64,000 bases of DNA from Flaccisagitta enflata (GCA_965153355.1 OZ231126.1:51832001-51896000); one strand, 5' to 3'; counted from the first letter of the stretch, positions 37,905-51,157 are shown. Notes: a model not told the origin generated them from the sequence alone. Numbers and translations are program-made.

Positions 37905-38095
37905 ACTATGAATGTCTCAGAATGACTAATAATGACTTACCACAATGGCATTTGGGAAGGAGCTGTGCGCTCAAAAAGCTTGAAAACGCTGAAAAATAAA
38001 AAAGGGGACCAACCGACTGATGGACCGACCGACTGACGGACCGACCGACGGACCGACAAAGCGGGGTGTAGAGTCGCGTAGCACGTGACTAAAAA
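37905..38095 (+). mobile_element. CHE type II, 3' half (copy B)
   Basis: AGAATGACTAATAATGACTT (array-2-like), then AAAAAGGGGACCAACCGAC as in 45304-46513, AAAGCGGGGTGTAGAG and hairpin AGTCGCGTAGCACGTGACT. The 5' end was not recognised. Confidence 0.72.
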
Positions 38096-38511
38096 CCAAA
38101 CCAGTTGTTTGTCATCCAAGCAATGAGAAAAACATATCCATTTTGAGGCTCTGTGAATTATCTATCAAATGAGACCATAGGATTCTTGTAGTTTTACTTT
38201 GCCTAATATTAGATTTGAACGCTTTGAGAAAAAGATTTGCTCCTAGTGCCATTTTAAAGAAAATGAATTAGTTTTGAGAATACTAACTTGCATCATCAGG
38301 AAAAAAGAAAGACTGAAATTGCTCACTGAAAAAAACAAACACTTTTTTCTTCAAACCTGTGTCATTCAAACTATGTCATTTCTATCCGAACAAAGCTAGA
38401 ATGACTAGCAACATTGGAAGATTTTTTGAAGAGCTTTCAAATGGTCATAGATTCTATACAGTTCAAGCGGAAATACTTATTGAGCAGAAATTACCAGAAC
38501 AAGTTGTTTGA

Positions 38512-38702
38512 TTTTCAGTCGCGTGCTACGCAACTCTATGACCCGCTATGTCTGTCGGTCGGTTAGTCGGTCCATTTATCCATCTCCGTCAACTTTTTTC
38601 GCCGTTTTATGTTGTTTCAAGTCATTTTAAGTCATTTCATATTTTGACTTTTTGTCTTTTAGTCTTGACGATCGCACGCGACTTAAAGGTGTGGGCTTTT
38701 TT
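38512..38702 (-). mobile_element. CHE type II, short
   Basis: On the CHE strand: GCCCACACCTTTAAGTCGCG start, a few GAAATGACTT units, GACCGACTAACCGACCGAC and hairpin AGTTGCGTAGCACGCGACT (one arm changed). This minimal form shows the type II order with almost no array. Confidence 0.72.
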
Positions 38703-38929
38703 TTTCTTTGCCATGATTGTCACAATTTCTTTGAAATGTTCATGTACCTCCATGATCAAACATAGGCAATGGGCCGCGAGGCTAACATGACATGAGTAAA
38801 CCCAAATGATCAGAGCGTATATGAGGATGATTGCAGTACATTTGTCGGGTTTGTCCATCTGTACGTCCATGACCTTGGGTATTCTAAAACGTGGCACAGT
38901 CGCATGTTAATTACAATAACGTTTTCATA

Positions 38930-39670
38930 CCCTGTCTTCAAAAGCAACTGTTACCAGCAAAAGATGTATTGTGTGAAAACGATTCATATTTCGAAAGCAT
39001 ATTTACTGCGGTTTTTTCATGCAAAATTTCAGCACTTTTTTTCAACTGATTTAGCCTCTACATTATTTTTAAATATACCCAAATTTTCTTAAAATCTAGC
39101 AATCTTTATCTAAAACAAAAGAGTTAGGCCTCAATAACTATGTACAAATAGTCAAAAAATTGAATTAGAATATCAAAACTTATCCCTATCTAGCATATTT
39201 TCATTACTGATATAATTTTTTTTCTGTATATGCATAATCATAAGATGTTCTAAACAAAAATGATGAAATTCTTACATAGTGTGTTGATGGAACATGAAAA
39301 AAGTGAAAAACTACTCAAAAACGTTATGAATACAGCAAAATATGCCTTCATAGACCTGGTGTAATCTCCTTCAAAAAATCTTCAATTTGAGACCAATCCC
39401 AGCATTCTAGTTTAAAGTGTTTAAAAAGTTACAGAGGTTTTAAATAAGACACCTCCATTCATGTCTGAAAAGAAAAGCTGAAATACCTCAAATGATGTTA
39501 CACTTAAAAATGATATAGAGAATAAACCAGTTGAAAAAAGTGCCGAAATTTTGCATGAAAAAACCGCAGTAAATATGCTTTCAGATAGAAAAAAAAAACC
39601 GAATTTTGAAATATGAATCGTTTTCACACAATACATCTTTTGCTGGTAACAGTTGCTTTTGGAGACAGAG
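38930..39670. mobile_element. Fold-back element, 741 bp, TA-flanked
   Basis: The left arm, from CCTGTCTTCAAAAGCAACTG, is inverted at the right, where the opposite strand reads CTCTGTCTCCAAAAGCAACT. The arms of ~150 bp share GTTACCAGCAAAAGATGTAT. TA precedes and follows. The matching peptide-like frames on opposite strands come only from this inversion. The middle is AT-rich and non-coding. Confidence 0.75.
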
Positions 39671-39760
39671 TATACACTAATGGTAGTCATGTTTGATTTA
39701 CTCTAACGTTTCCTTGAACCTTTTCATGATTAACAATTCCTCCCCCCTTTACCCGTCTCA

Positions 39761-39996
39761 GAGGGTGTTTCTAGTCAAAGAGGATCGCGTTTTGAAAGGG
39801 CCACTCGGTTCGTTAGCTCGCTCCGCTCACTCCGCTCACTAGCTCCGCAGCGCTCCGCTTCGCTACGCTAGCTTCGCTCGCTCGCTCCGTTCCCGGGCTC
39901 GTTCACTCACTTCGCTCACTCCCTCGTGGGCTAGTTGAAATTCTTGAATATGTGTTCATACTGTTATCGCGTTTCACGGGAACAAACGCGTTTTTG
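39761..39996 (+). repeat. AGCGAAGCG repeat, second locus
   Basis: Shares TTTCTAGTCA, GATCGCGTTTTGAA, CGCAGCGCTCCGCTTCGCTA and GAATATGTGTTCA with 52061-52274. The GCTCGCTCCGCTCAC part differs in word number, so it behaves like a local microsatellite. Confidence 0.7.
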
Positions 39997-40126
39997 GCGC
40001 TCACTAAAAATATGCTGCTACATGACCACATTCTTCATGTTTCTTTTTTCTACCGTATTTTTAGGAGCGTGCCTCTGAACCCTGCATTTTCGGTTCATTG
40101 GTCTGTTGGTCCGTCCTTTGGTTTTA

Positions 40127-40324
40127 TGGTCACGTGCAAGCGACTCTATAATCTGCTTTGTCCGTCGGATTGTTGTTCGGATGGTCCGTCGGTCCGTAAT
40201 GCTTGCCCAAATGCTTGTTGACCTCACGATTCAAGCCAAAATGCCCCAGTAACCTTCTCTATCCCTGCCCGTGGTCAGTCGTCAATCCCACGCAGCTGGA
40301 GCAGTCGTGTATCCTTCCTTCTTT
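40127..40324 (-). mobile_element. CHE type I, diverged
   Basis: Hairpin-like GGTCACGTGCAAGCGACT, TTTGTCCGTCGG, CCCTGCCCGTGG and GCAGTCGTGTATCCTTCC. A further partial start (GTCTGTTGGTCCGTCC) lies just upstream. Confidence 0.65.
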
Positions 40325-40645
40325 ACCATTTACCATTCCCATTTCCCTCCTTACCTTTTGCCTTATATTCTACCAGGTTCCTCCTCGATTCTTTCATACT
40401 TCTGCCAATAGCGGTTATTCACCTCTATCTTTGTACCTCCTGTCATTTTGAATATCATATAAGCGAAATGGTTCCAGATCAACCGACTTTTTTTTCTCTG
40501 TTCCTCTGTCGTCAAATCTGCGGATGATATCTGTCGGATATAATATGAGATGCGTTCTTGCGCCTCCACAAGAGACGTTGTCCCTCCATTAGTCCGTTTG
40601 TCTGTCCGATTAGATTCATTTTCAGAACTGACCACTGACCCGCGA

Positions 40646-41086
<441 letters not shown>

Positions 41087-41379
41087 GTGTTAACTTACAC
41101 TTTTAACTTCTTCCACATTTTTGTTGTCTAAGTATGCAGAATACTCTACAAGTACTATCGTGGCGGATCACCTGTCCAATGTACCATACATTGTCGCACC
41201 GCAATAGAGCAAGGCCTCTTAACTTTGACATCTGCTTGGACTCGTCACAATTGTTTTTCTCATACTCTCCTTGAAGCCTATGTTATGTAACCATTTTGAC
41301 ATGAATACAGTATCAGAAAGAGCGCTCTACTTTATTGACATCCAATGTGTCATTACACTTGTTGTTGTTTTTTCAAGCA
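41087..41379. other. Unassigned
   Basis: Nothing recognised between a CHE and a MITE. Confidence 0.5.
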
Positions 41380-41381
41380 TA

Positions 41382-41738
41382 CCGTATCTCCTGTAATTAG
41401 CGCACCGGGCGCTTTTGAAAATGAAATGAAACATTGCCATTTTCAACCTGCAATTAGCGCCCCCTCCTACACTCATGTTTAGATGATTTTATATGAATCA
41501 TTGGAATCAACCTAATGTTTTGGACAAATATTTCATATTTCAGTGCAATAAAGCACTAAAACAAAGAATATTTTTACATTGCATACCATTCTTATATTTT
41601 TCTGTCAAGAAACAATTTAATTTATAATGATTTTGAAAGGATTTTTCCAAACATATAAGTTTCTTAGGAGCTCTCTCTTTCTTCAAAAGGGGGGGGGGCG
41701 CTAATTAGAGGGGGGGGCGATAAATGCAGGAAATACGG
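41382..41738. mobile_element. Fold-back MITE CCGTATCTCCTG family, separate locus
   Basis: TA-CCGTATCTCCTG to CAGGAAATACGG-TA, 357 bp, both TA dinucleotides intact. This independent insertion shows the family is dispersed. Confidence 0.82.
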
Positions 41739-41739
41739 T

Positions 41740-42330
41740 ATATTATTATCTTAGTAGCTAAATCCTGATCTTATTTCAATTGTGCAACATCTTCTCGCAT
41801 AATCGAGCGAATCTAAGACGTTACCATAAAAGGAAAACAAGGTCCTTGACACTTTTTCTTTTCTCTTTCTCTCTCTTATCAGTGTCTCTCGATGTTTCTT
41901 TTACCTTTTTCTTTATCCTTTCGAGCCCCTTCGTCCTCTCGTCGTCCTCATCTCTCGGTGTTCTTCCTTTCTTCCTGGAACTTTTCCTTCAACGTGAGTT
42001 GTGATAAAGAATTCTCGTCCGTGAAGGTCCTTTTGAAACAAAGATAGATGGATGTAAAAACACATGGTCACTTTGGGCCTTGGCTTTCTTGGTTTTCTGC
42101 CCTTCTTATCCTCTTTTTGCCTGATAGCCCATGTGGCGGATATTCGTACCGTGATTTGTCCTCTTTTGACGATAGAACAACTGACTACTAACCCTTATCT
42201 CGTTCACATTCATTATCTTTTCTGGGTGTAACTCTTTCTCTTTCTTACATGCTTAGTTTTCCAACTCATTCCGATAACAACTTGATGGGTTTATCAAAAA
42301 AGCATAGAATGAGACATAGAATTGAAGTTC
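41740..42330. other. Unassigned, pyrimidine-rich in part
   Basis: TTTCTCTTTC-rich from 41850 to 41980; no gene. Confidence 0.5.
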
Positions 42331-42482
42331 AACAAGGCCGGATACACGGGCAGTCGCGGATGGTTGGGAAGGGGCAGTAATGCCAAAAACCGCCCGCAAT
42401 TTAAAATTGTGCCGGACCGACGGACCAACAGATGGACGGATCGACATGGCAAGGTGAAGAGTCATGTGTCTGCGACTAAAAA
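42331..42482 (+). mobile_element. CHE type I, compact
   Basis: AACAAGGCCGGATACACGGG start, box CAGTCGCGGATGGTTGGG, GACCGACGGACC tract and hairpin AGTCATGTGTCTGCGACT (two mismatches). Confidence 0.82.
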
Positions 42483-43794
42483 GATATTCTCAATTTTATG
42501 TGCTTGTTGATTATCATGTAAACGGCTGACAAGTTTAAAACAAGTTTAAAGTCATTTGCAATTTCTGCTACCTCTCGTCTACTAAGTTATTAGTGACTAA
42601 TACTTTTGTCTCCATCCTTGGTAAAACGAAAAGTCGATATCCCAATTCCAAATCGTTATATTCGAGACAGGAAACATCTTGCCTGACTATGTAAGAATCA
42701 AGACGTCCAAGTAAAAAGGGTTTAAGAAGTCAAGGCACGAGGGTAGTATCAGCGGCAGAGTCAGTCTTGCGAGGCAACCAGAAATAGGCGTCGCGTCTGC
42801 GCCCAGTCACCTCCAAAGAAAGACGTGAGCACATTGGATACTTCAACAATTTCAATTTCCTTAACTTGCATTTTCTGTTCTTCAGTTTCTTCGTCATAAT
42901 TTTAAAACAACAAATATAAACGATGTGATCAAATCTTATCGCACTAGATGAATATGCAAATACACGATGGAATTCTTCAATCAAAGATTGTGCAAACTTG
43001 AAAACTTAAAAAGATAAATAAATGTAATGAGTATCTGTACTTTCTTCGAGTTGTTTTTTATTTGAACTTGGTTCTTACATAAAGCCAAATATAGAATTAT
43101 ACGACAATGTGCTGATAGCCATAAAAGCTCTTTGCCATCAACTCACCTATCATCGATTACCGCAAATGGACATCGTCAGTATACTCTCATTCTACTTCAT
43201 CAACGCTTTTTTGTGCTTTGATACATTCAATTGCCATTCTTTTTCTTTTCTTTCTTTTCTTGTTATCGCGATTAAGCGATTTTTTACTCGCTCTACCCAT
43301 TCGTCGGTTGGTCAATCGGACAGAACTTCCACGCATCTAATCAATTGAAAATGGTAAAGAATAAGAATTTGATAGGTTCGTACAATACGTTTTTGTTTTC
43401 ACCCTGAGATTTTGTTTTGCATGGAAAATTCTTGAGGAAATAGTGTTTACTGTCGTGCTGCACCTCCCGTATTCATAGTTAAGTGTAGGGTACACCATAA
43501 CGTCCATTAAGGATGTGTTTGAGTGGCAAGGGCATTATTCGTTGTCGCAGATTCCCCCGATAAGTGTAGACTATCTCGAAAAACTGTCTACATGTCCAAT
43601 GTCTATGCCCGGGTTAGTGGGGTAAGTCTATGACGCCTTCGTGATACGAGACTCAAACACGCACTCTTAATCAAAGCAGTCTTTTTTTCTACAATCAATC
43701 CTTCGTATAACCAGTAATAAGTTACCAACCGCTTCTCCAATCTCCATCGCGTAAACCTTGAGATCCGATGTCCTCCACCTTCTTTAGGCAATAG
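42483..43794. other. Unassigned 1.3 kb
   Basis: Short frames only. A weak CHE-like end (GTTATCGCGATTAAGCGAT then GTCGGTTGGTCAATCGG) lies at 43262-43320. Confidence 0.5.
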
Positions 43795-43965
43795 CCGATG
43801 CCCTGTAAAACACAGAGGTGAATTTCCAGACGTCCGTCCATCCTGTCATCTGTCCGTCCATCCGTCCATACCGCAAAATCCTCTCTCTCTCACATTCAAA
43901 GTCGACCCCCTTGATCTCAAAGCTGCCCCTCTTGGCCTTAAATCAACCCTGAAAGCGAAATCAGC
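43795..43965 (+). repeat. Diverged relative of the 28456 element
   Basis: CCCTGTAAAACACAGAGGTG, then (GTCCATCC)-type repeats, then a short degenerate array with GGCCTTAAATCAACCC. The order (ACACAG, GTCC, GGCCT...AAATC) is as at 28490-28700. Confidence 0.55.
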
Positions 43966-44662
<697 letters not shown>

Positions 44663-45066
44663 AACACACACAGACACACACACACACAAACAATCAGGCA
44701 GACAGAAGGACAGAAAAAAAAATTGAAGAGAAAACATTTAGACATTTTAGACAGAGAGACATTTAGTCAGACAAACGGCAAAAAAAAGAGAAAAAGAAAT
44801 TTGGGACGTGTCTGCCACGGATAGACTTTAGGAAAGCAAACTAAGATGGACACGATATCACTCATTCAGACAGACACATGCTGAGACAGAAAATATGGCA
44901 TGTGCGCGGTCAAATGGACAGACAACCGAATAGAAAAAAAAACAGAAATAAAACCAGATGGACGTGGAACAAGATAGACAGGAAGACAGAGAGAGAACAC
45001 TGAAGCAAAGGAGAAAATGGACACGGAGATGACGGACGGCAGTGGAAAGCGAGCTGCGTGGGGAGT

Positions 45067-45202
<136 letters not shown>

Positions 45203-45303
45203 CCGACAGACACACAGACAGACAAACTTTTGAAAAGCAAAACTAACCGATAAAGTGACCGACAGACAAAGTGACAGACAACAGCGAAACAAAGGAATGA
45301 GTT

Positions 45304-46513
45304 AACCAGGCCAACACCAATAAGTCGCGTGCAGTCATAGAGATAATCATTTATGTTTTCAAGACTTAGTTTTAAACCAGACATAAACCAGACTTAAAGC
45401 AGACTTAAACAAGACTTAAACAAGACATAAACCAGGCTTAAACCAGGCTTAAACCAGACTTAAACCAGACTTAAACCAGAATTAAACCAGAATTAAACCA
45501 GAATTAAACCAGACTTAAACCAGACTTAAACCAGACTTAAACCAGAATTAAACCAGACTTAAACCAGACTTAAACCAGACTTAAACCAGACTTAAACAAG
45601 ACATAAACCAGACATAAACCAGACTTAAACCAGACTTAAACCAGACTTAAACCAGACTTAAACCAGACTTAAACCAGACTTAAACCAGACTTAAACCAGA
45701 CTTAAACCAGACTTAAACCAGACTTAAACCAGACTTAAACCAGACTTCAAACCAGACTTAAACCAGACTTAAACCATACAAAAAGCAAACTTAGACTTAA
45801 ACCAGACTTAAACCAGACCTAAACCAGACTTAAACCAGACTTAAACCAATACTAAACCAGACCTAAACCAATGTCAGACCAAATTTAAACCAAACTTGAA
45901 CCTGTATTAAACCAGACCTAAACAAATATCAAACCAGACTTAAACAAGATTTAAACCAGACTTAAACCAGACTTTATCCAATATCAAAAAAACCAGACTT
46001 AAACCAGACATAAACCAGACTTACACCAGACATAGAAAAATGACTAAAAATGATGTAAAATGATGTTAAATGATGTAAGATGATGTAAAATGATGTGAAA
46101 TGATGTAAAATGATATAAATTGATGTAATTGATGTAAAATGATGTAAATGATGTAAAATGATGTAAAATGGTATAAAATGATGTGAAATAATGTAAAATG
46201 ATGTAAATGATGTAAACTGAGGTTAGATGATGTTAAATGATGTAAAATGACGTAAATGTTGTGAATGTTGTGAAATGATGAAAAGGATGTAAAATGATGT
46301 AAAATGAAGTAAAATGATATAAATGAAGTAAAATGATGTAAATGATGTGAAATGATTTAAAATGATGTAAAATGATATAAAATATTCAAAATAATGCTAT
46401 ATATAAAAAAAGTAAAAAGGGGACCAACCGACCAACCGACCAACCAACCGACCGACCGACCGACCGACCGACCGACAAAGCGGGATGTAGAGTCGCGTGC
46501 ACGCGACTAAAAA
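45304..46513 (+). mobile_element. CHE type II, 1.21 kb, two internal tandem arrays
   Basis: AACCAGGCCAACACCAATAA and AAGTCGCGTGCA at the 5' end; (GACC)n, AAAGCGGGATGTAGAG and hairpin AGTCGCGTGCACGCGACT at the 3' end. Array 1 is ACCAGACTTAA (11 bp, about 45370-46030). Array 2 is AAATGATGT/AAAATGATGT (about 46030-46385). Same array order and related words as 22153-23913, although the two are 21 kb apart. Confidence 0.87.
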
Positions 46514-46676
46514 GACAAGCAGTTGGAAATCTCCGACTGTCTACCTGTTAATTTTTCTCACTGCCTCCCTTCCTCGCTGCCGCACTGTTTCAATGCAATC
46601 CTTCACTCATTAATATTTACACATATAAACATGCAAACATGCACACAGACACAAGGAAACAGAATACAACAAAAAC

Positions 46677-47065
<389 letters not shown>

Positions 47066-47325
47066 GGAGAGAGAAAAGGTCGTCGTCGCCGAATGGCCAA
47101 TTTGAGAGGATTTATAGTTTCCCATTTAACGGCAAAGCATATGAACAATTCGACGTTTTATCCGGGACTTTTTCATTGCGGAGGATAATGAATACCAACT
47201 TGCGGGATGGGACTCGGCTTTGCTTGATGGTTTTTATCGTGTGGTGGAGCCAGACCGAGTTTCAATTCGATAACTATCGTTGCTTTGGTTATCATTATCA
47301 AAAAAAGTTGTGAGTAAGGTGTTTT

Positions 47326-47395
47326 GCTTTTTAGATGCGTCCTCGCATCTCTATGAGAGATCATGTCCGTCTGTCGGTCCGTCCATCACGCTAAC
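47326..47395 (-). mobile_element. CHE hairpin end, ATGCG/CGCAT variant
   Basis: Hairpin AGATGCGTCCTCGCATCT followed by CTATGAGAGATCATGTCCG and GTCGGTCCGTCC. The arm change (GTC to GAT) is compensated on the other arm. The rest of the element was not recognised. Confidence 0.65.
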
Positions 47396-47586
47396 CTTAA
47401 AAACTTCAAAATCTGCCATTTTTTCAATAAAAAAGTGCTACCAAACCCATAAACGTAACATATATTGAATAAATCAATCATCAAATCATTCATTCATTTA
47501 TTCATAAACAACTATTTTTTCATAATAAAACATTCATTTATAAAAAACGAGCTGGTTGCTGAGGTGCGGTAATTGCAAAAACTGCA

Positions 47587-47612
47587 GCTTAGGTGCGATA
47601 TCGCACCTTAGC
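47587..47612. other. 26-bp near-perfect palindrome
   Basis: GCTTAGGTGCGATATCGCAC then CTTAGC: one mismatch in 13 pairs. A related half (GCTGAGGTGCGGT) lies ~30 bp upstream. Confidence 0.7.
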
Positions 47613-47721
47613 AGCAAAGACAACAACACATGATTTTTTTTTATCTATAATTGAGAAGATATACCAGTAATGGCGGCTGTCGCCGTGAGGAAAAAAGTCG
47701 TAAGCATTGGTCACTTTTCAT

Positions 47722-48052
47722 CAGGGCCCGACAAAATTTTTTGTTGCCTACAAGCGAGGTTTTCTTACCAGCTCCTGCCTACAAAATATTCAAACAAATG
47801 TTTATAAAATTATATCCTGAATATATTGGAAAACATGTATAAGTAACATGTAAAAGTTTATTATTGCAGGGAGATTATTTGTTTGACTATGTGTTATGAC
47901 AACTTATGACAATTTATATACAAATTTTGGTAGATATGAATAATTTTGATGTTTTTTTTCAAAAATCTTTTTTTTTCCTACCTCCCTGCCTACAAAATCT
48001 GCTTGCTGCCTAGAAGCAATGCTTGCGTGCTTGGGCACTTTGTCGTACCCTG
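47722..48052. mobile_element. hAT-like MITE, 331 bp, 8-bp TSD CTTTTCAT
   Basis: Starts CAGGGCCCGACAAAAT; the reverse complement of the right end reads CAGGGTACGACAAAGT. CTTTTCAT flanks it at 47714-47721 and 48053-48060. CAGGG fits the hAT terminal pattern. Inverted TGCCTACAA words lie inside both arms. Non-coding. Confidence 0.8.
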
Positions 48053-48129
48053 CTTTTCATCATGCTTTTGTCTTCAGTCACCAAAATTTTTTTTTTGTTA
48101 GATCAAATCAAAAGCAATTGTATATATTG

Positions 48130-48560
48130 ATTGCACTGAAAATAAGAGAAGAATAGAACTGAGCCAAATGAGCTAGATGAGCTAAAGTATTTAAAATGAT
48201 TCAATCAGACATCCAGCTTTGCTCACTGATATGCTTTCTTGTATTTGCATGCTTAAATCAAAAAAATCATTTATTTATCCAAATTTAAATCAGAGAAAAA
48301 GAACAAGCTAAATGAGCTAAATGAGCTAGAATACTTAAAAACACCACACAGGTGAGCAGCTCTGCTCACTGACATGTTTTTTATATTTGCTTGCTTTAAC
48401 AAGTATGAAAATAATTATTCATTTATAATATGTGAAATCAGAAAAAAATAGATTGAGCTAAGTGAGCTTAATGAGCTAAAATGCTCAAAAACACTCTCAC
48501 AAATGAGCAGCCGTGCTCATAAACATTTTTTTTGTATTTGCATGCTAAAGTAAACATGAA
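48130..48560. repeat. Three imperfect ~140-bp tandem copies
   Basis: Each copy has AATGAGCTA words, then GCTCACTGA-type and TTTGCATGCT-type words, then an AT-rich spacer. Starts near 48150, 48300 and 48445. AT-rich and non-coding. Confidence 0.7.
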
Positions 48561-49151
48561 TTCACTCCTTTATTGATCCTACACAAAATAAAAAAAAATC
48601 GAAAAAAATTCCATTCAAAATTTTTCGTAAATAAATCTTTAAAAAATCATAGCGCAAAAAATATTTGTTGTAGAGCATTCTGCTTGGCGCCAAATGAAAG
48701 AGAATTATCAAATTTACTTACCCTATCAATTTCGTCCGAGGGTGCAATCAGCCGGAAGAGACCCGCAACTTCCCCATAAGAAAATGAAAACCCTGTTTTT
48801 CTCAAATATGTCAAAAAGTCGAAGACTGACTACGACTTTTTTCCCGATCAGAACTTTGCTAGATGTTCCTATACCTTATGATCGGACAATGCATTTCAGT
48901 AATCAAGCCCTAATATTAAGAAAATTATAAATTTTCATGCATTATCTGAATGCTCATTTTGCCATGATTTTCTTTGATTTACTAAAAAGTCCATTGATTA
49001 AGTTCCTCATAGCTACGTAGTTTATCCAAATTTGGACAGAGAGTTCTTACATTAGTGAAATTTCAGATAATGAAAAGAGTGAAAGAAAAAGTGAAAAAAA
49101 TGAATATTAAAGAGAGAAAGAAGTGAAGATTGTAGCTGCTCAGATGTGATA
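48561..49151. other. Unassigned, AT-rich
   Basis: Two overlapping frames of 68-78 codons lack recognisable domains. May be interior of a decayed TTAA-element relative, since its end follows at 49152. Confidence 0.45.
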
Positions 49152-49190
49152 TCATGAATTTCAGCTGGGCCGGTTTGTTGTGGAAATGAC
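49152..49190 (+). mobile_element. Terminal fragment of the TTAA element family
   Basis: About 38 bp matching the right end of 5213-6012 (CAGCTGGGCCGGTTTGTTG followed by TGGAAATGACC). No TTAA follows and no left end was found, so this is a relic or a diverged relative. Confidence 0.6.
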
Positions 49191-49385
49191 CACATAACAA
49201 ATTGTATAGACCTGGCAATATTCAAATACCGCATTCAATGTATACCGTAGTGCTTTCGTCATAACTGGGTCGTGATAGCATCTTGTCGGAAAAAGAAATT
49301 AGCGGTGGTCTTTTGCGCTGAATGCGTGCTTCCATGGGCTGGACATTATGATCGATGATGGCAACAAGTGACGCGGGGTCACAAT

Positions 49386-50706
49386 CAGGCCTGAGCTATA
49401 TAGCATTTTTGTCAACTATACAATACCAATACAATACCTTCAAATATCGGGACAAAACAATACAATACCAATACAATACAATATCCATCAAAATTATATA
49501 CAATATATTATCATTGAATACAATATCATACAATATCTATACAACTATGTATAATTTTAACAATTAGTATGTATTTGTTCCTTGTTCTGTCTATCTGATT
49601 CTCTTTTTCTTTTTTTCCTTTATTTCTTTGTTTTTTCTTTCACTTTCTGTCCCTGTCTGTGTGTTTGTCTGATTGGTCTCTGTTTCACTCTCTCTTTCTT
49701 TGTTTCTTTCTTTCTCTTTCTCTCTTTCATTTTTTTTTTCTTTTCTGTAGATTTTTGATCTTCTTCCTCTTCCTCCTCTTCATCCTCTCATCTTCTAGCC
49801 ACTTATTGTAGCTCCTACAGATTCCTATTCTTCTTCTTCTTCTTTGTCTATATTTCTAACTAACATAAGTTCCTCTTCCTCCTCTTCTTGTCATCCCTCA
49901 CCCACTTTTACTTTTGGCAAATCCTACTCTTCTCCTTTTATCTCTTACAGTAGATCTCGTCTAGACTTGAGATAACGGGGGCAAGTATTGTATGAAAACA
50001 AATGAAGCCTGAGCAGGATATTTTAAACAGGGGATTTAACGATGTTTATTGCCCATGATATTGGCCATGGTATTCTTCCATGCATTCCTGCTATTCTTGA
50101 GAGATTTTGGGAACACAGTTTAAAATAATTTGCTACAACTTTCCCACAGTATGCTCTGTAAGAATGTCGCTCGTTTAGCGGTTAGGGTTGTCACATGGAT
50201 GCTCCTCAGCAACGGCCAAACGAGCGACATTCTTACAGCACATACTGTGGGAAAGTTGTGGCAAATTTTATTTTAAGCAATGTTCCCTAAAAAAATCTCT
50301 CAAAATATTGATACTTTAGCGAGAATACATGGAAATGTGTTTCCATGGCAACCAGCTATTATGGGGAATTAATCATCCTTTGATTAGTCTTTGATCCAAA
50401 TATCGCTCCCCTAGCTTCATTTGTTTTCCTACAATGCTTGCCCCCGTTATCTCAAGTCTAGACGAGATCTACTGTACCTTTTCCACTTGTCTTGCTCTCT
50501 CTTAGACCTTTGAATACTTTTTATTCTCTTCATCTCATAGCCTTTTTTTTCTATATTTCACTCTCCTCAGAGCAATTTTTTGTGATATTGTATAGTATTG
50601 TATTGTATTGGTAAAAATACAAAAAGGGTTACATGTATTGGGAAAATCCAATACACCAAAATATTGTAAACCCAATACCAATACACAATACAATCGCTCA
50701 GGCCTG
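49386..50706. mobile_element. Element with CAGGCCTGAGC termini and 8-bp TSD, 1321 bp
   Basis: Starts CAGGCCTGAGC and ends GCTCAGGCCTG, flanked by GTCACAAT at 49378-49385 and 50707-50714. The subterminal parts are inverted arrays of ATACAATACC words (49420-49545 and 50590-50690). A Tc1-like MITE (49948-50474) is nested inside. The 8-bp TSD suggests hAT or a related superfamily. The element interrupts the variant 5' end of a CHE copy, as comparison with 11749-11795 shows. Confidence 0.8.
49948..50474. mobile_element. CAGTAGATCTCG-family MITE, 527 bp, nested in 49386-50706
   Basis: Both ends are intact with TA on each side (49946-49947, 50475-50476). The arms contain GAATGTCGCTCGTTTAGCGG and its complement, so a single strand could fold almost end to end. 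Confidence 0.87.
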
Positions 50707-50714
50707 GTCACAAT

Positions 50715-50745
50715 GTCGTTGCGGACGGGTGGGCAGAGGCACCCC
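50715..50745 (+). mobile_element. CHE fragment interrupted by 49386-50706
   Basis: GTTGCGGACGGGTGGGCAG continues, across the 1.3-kb insertion and its 8-bp TSD, the AACAAGTGACGCGGGGTCAC variant start at 49363-49382. Confidence 0.7.
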
Positions 50746-50849
50746 CAACCACACCTAACGCCCTCCTGCACCCTTAGCTTCCAACACAGACAGTAGTCGG
50801 CATAGTTAGATGGTCAGCGGTACCCTTACCCTGCTGAGTGTGGATGTGA

Positions 50850-51077
50850 TGGTGAGAGGGCGGCCCCAAAGGGGCTAATGACCTATCCTTAGTTATTTTG
50901 GAGGCTTTATGTTGGGATTTGAGCCTAAAGGCCGCAATGTGAGCTTGGAGGCTGAAATTGGGGCCATGTGGCTGGATATTTAGCCTCAAGGCTGGATTCT
51001 GGGCTTTGAGGCTCGATTCTGAGCCTTGAGGCTGGATTTGAGGCTTTGAAGCTGGAATCTGAGGCTTGAAGCTGGAA
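50850..51077 (+). repeat. Degenerate ~18-20-bp minisatellite (GAGGCTGGATTCTG)
   Basis: Begins GGCGGCCCCAAAGGGGC, like the start of the 28456 element, then units such as TTGAGGCTGGATTCTGAGCC. Probably another member with an inverted unit. Confidence 0.6.
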
Positions 51078-51157
51078 TAACTATGGCAAAAATAAAAAAG
51101 ACAGTGATTTTCAAAATGCCACCACATACCCATTTTTGGAATGACTTCAAAACTCTT

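Noticed and set aside
37730-37999. 89-codon frame present in copies B and C
   Set aside because: The copies are near-identical duplicates so conservation is uninformative; the frame runs into a hairpin element and is interrupted by a 12-bp duplication in copy C without other support.
38904-39690. Two similar peptides (SNCYQQKMYCVKTIHISK) on opposite strands as a gene pair
   Set aside because: They are produced by the two arms of one fold-back element; neither frame continues.
42730-42984. Minus-strand frame ending in DAYFWLPRKTDSAADTTLVP
   Set aside because: Composition is protein-like at the end, but the upstream half is Lys/Leu-rich AT sequence, no start or splice context is convincing, and no family was recognised.
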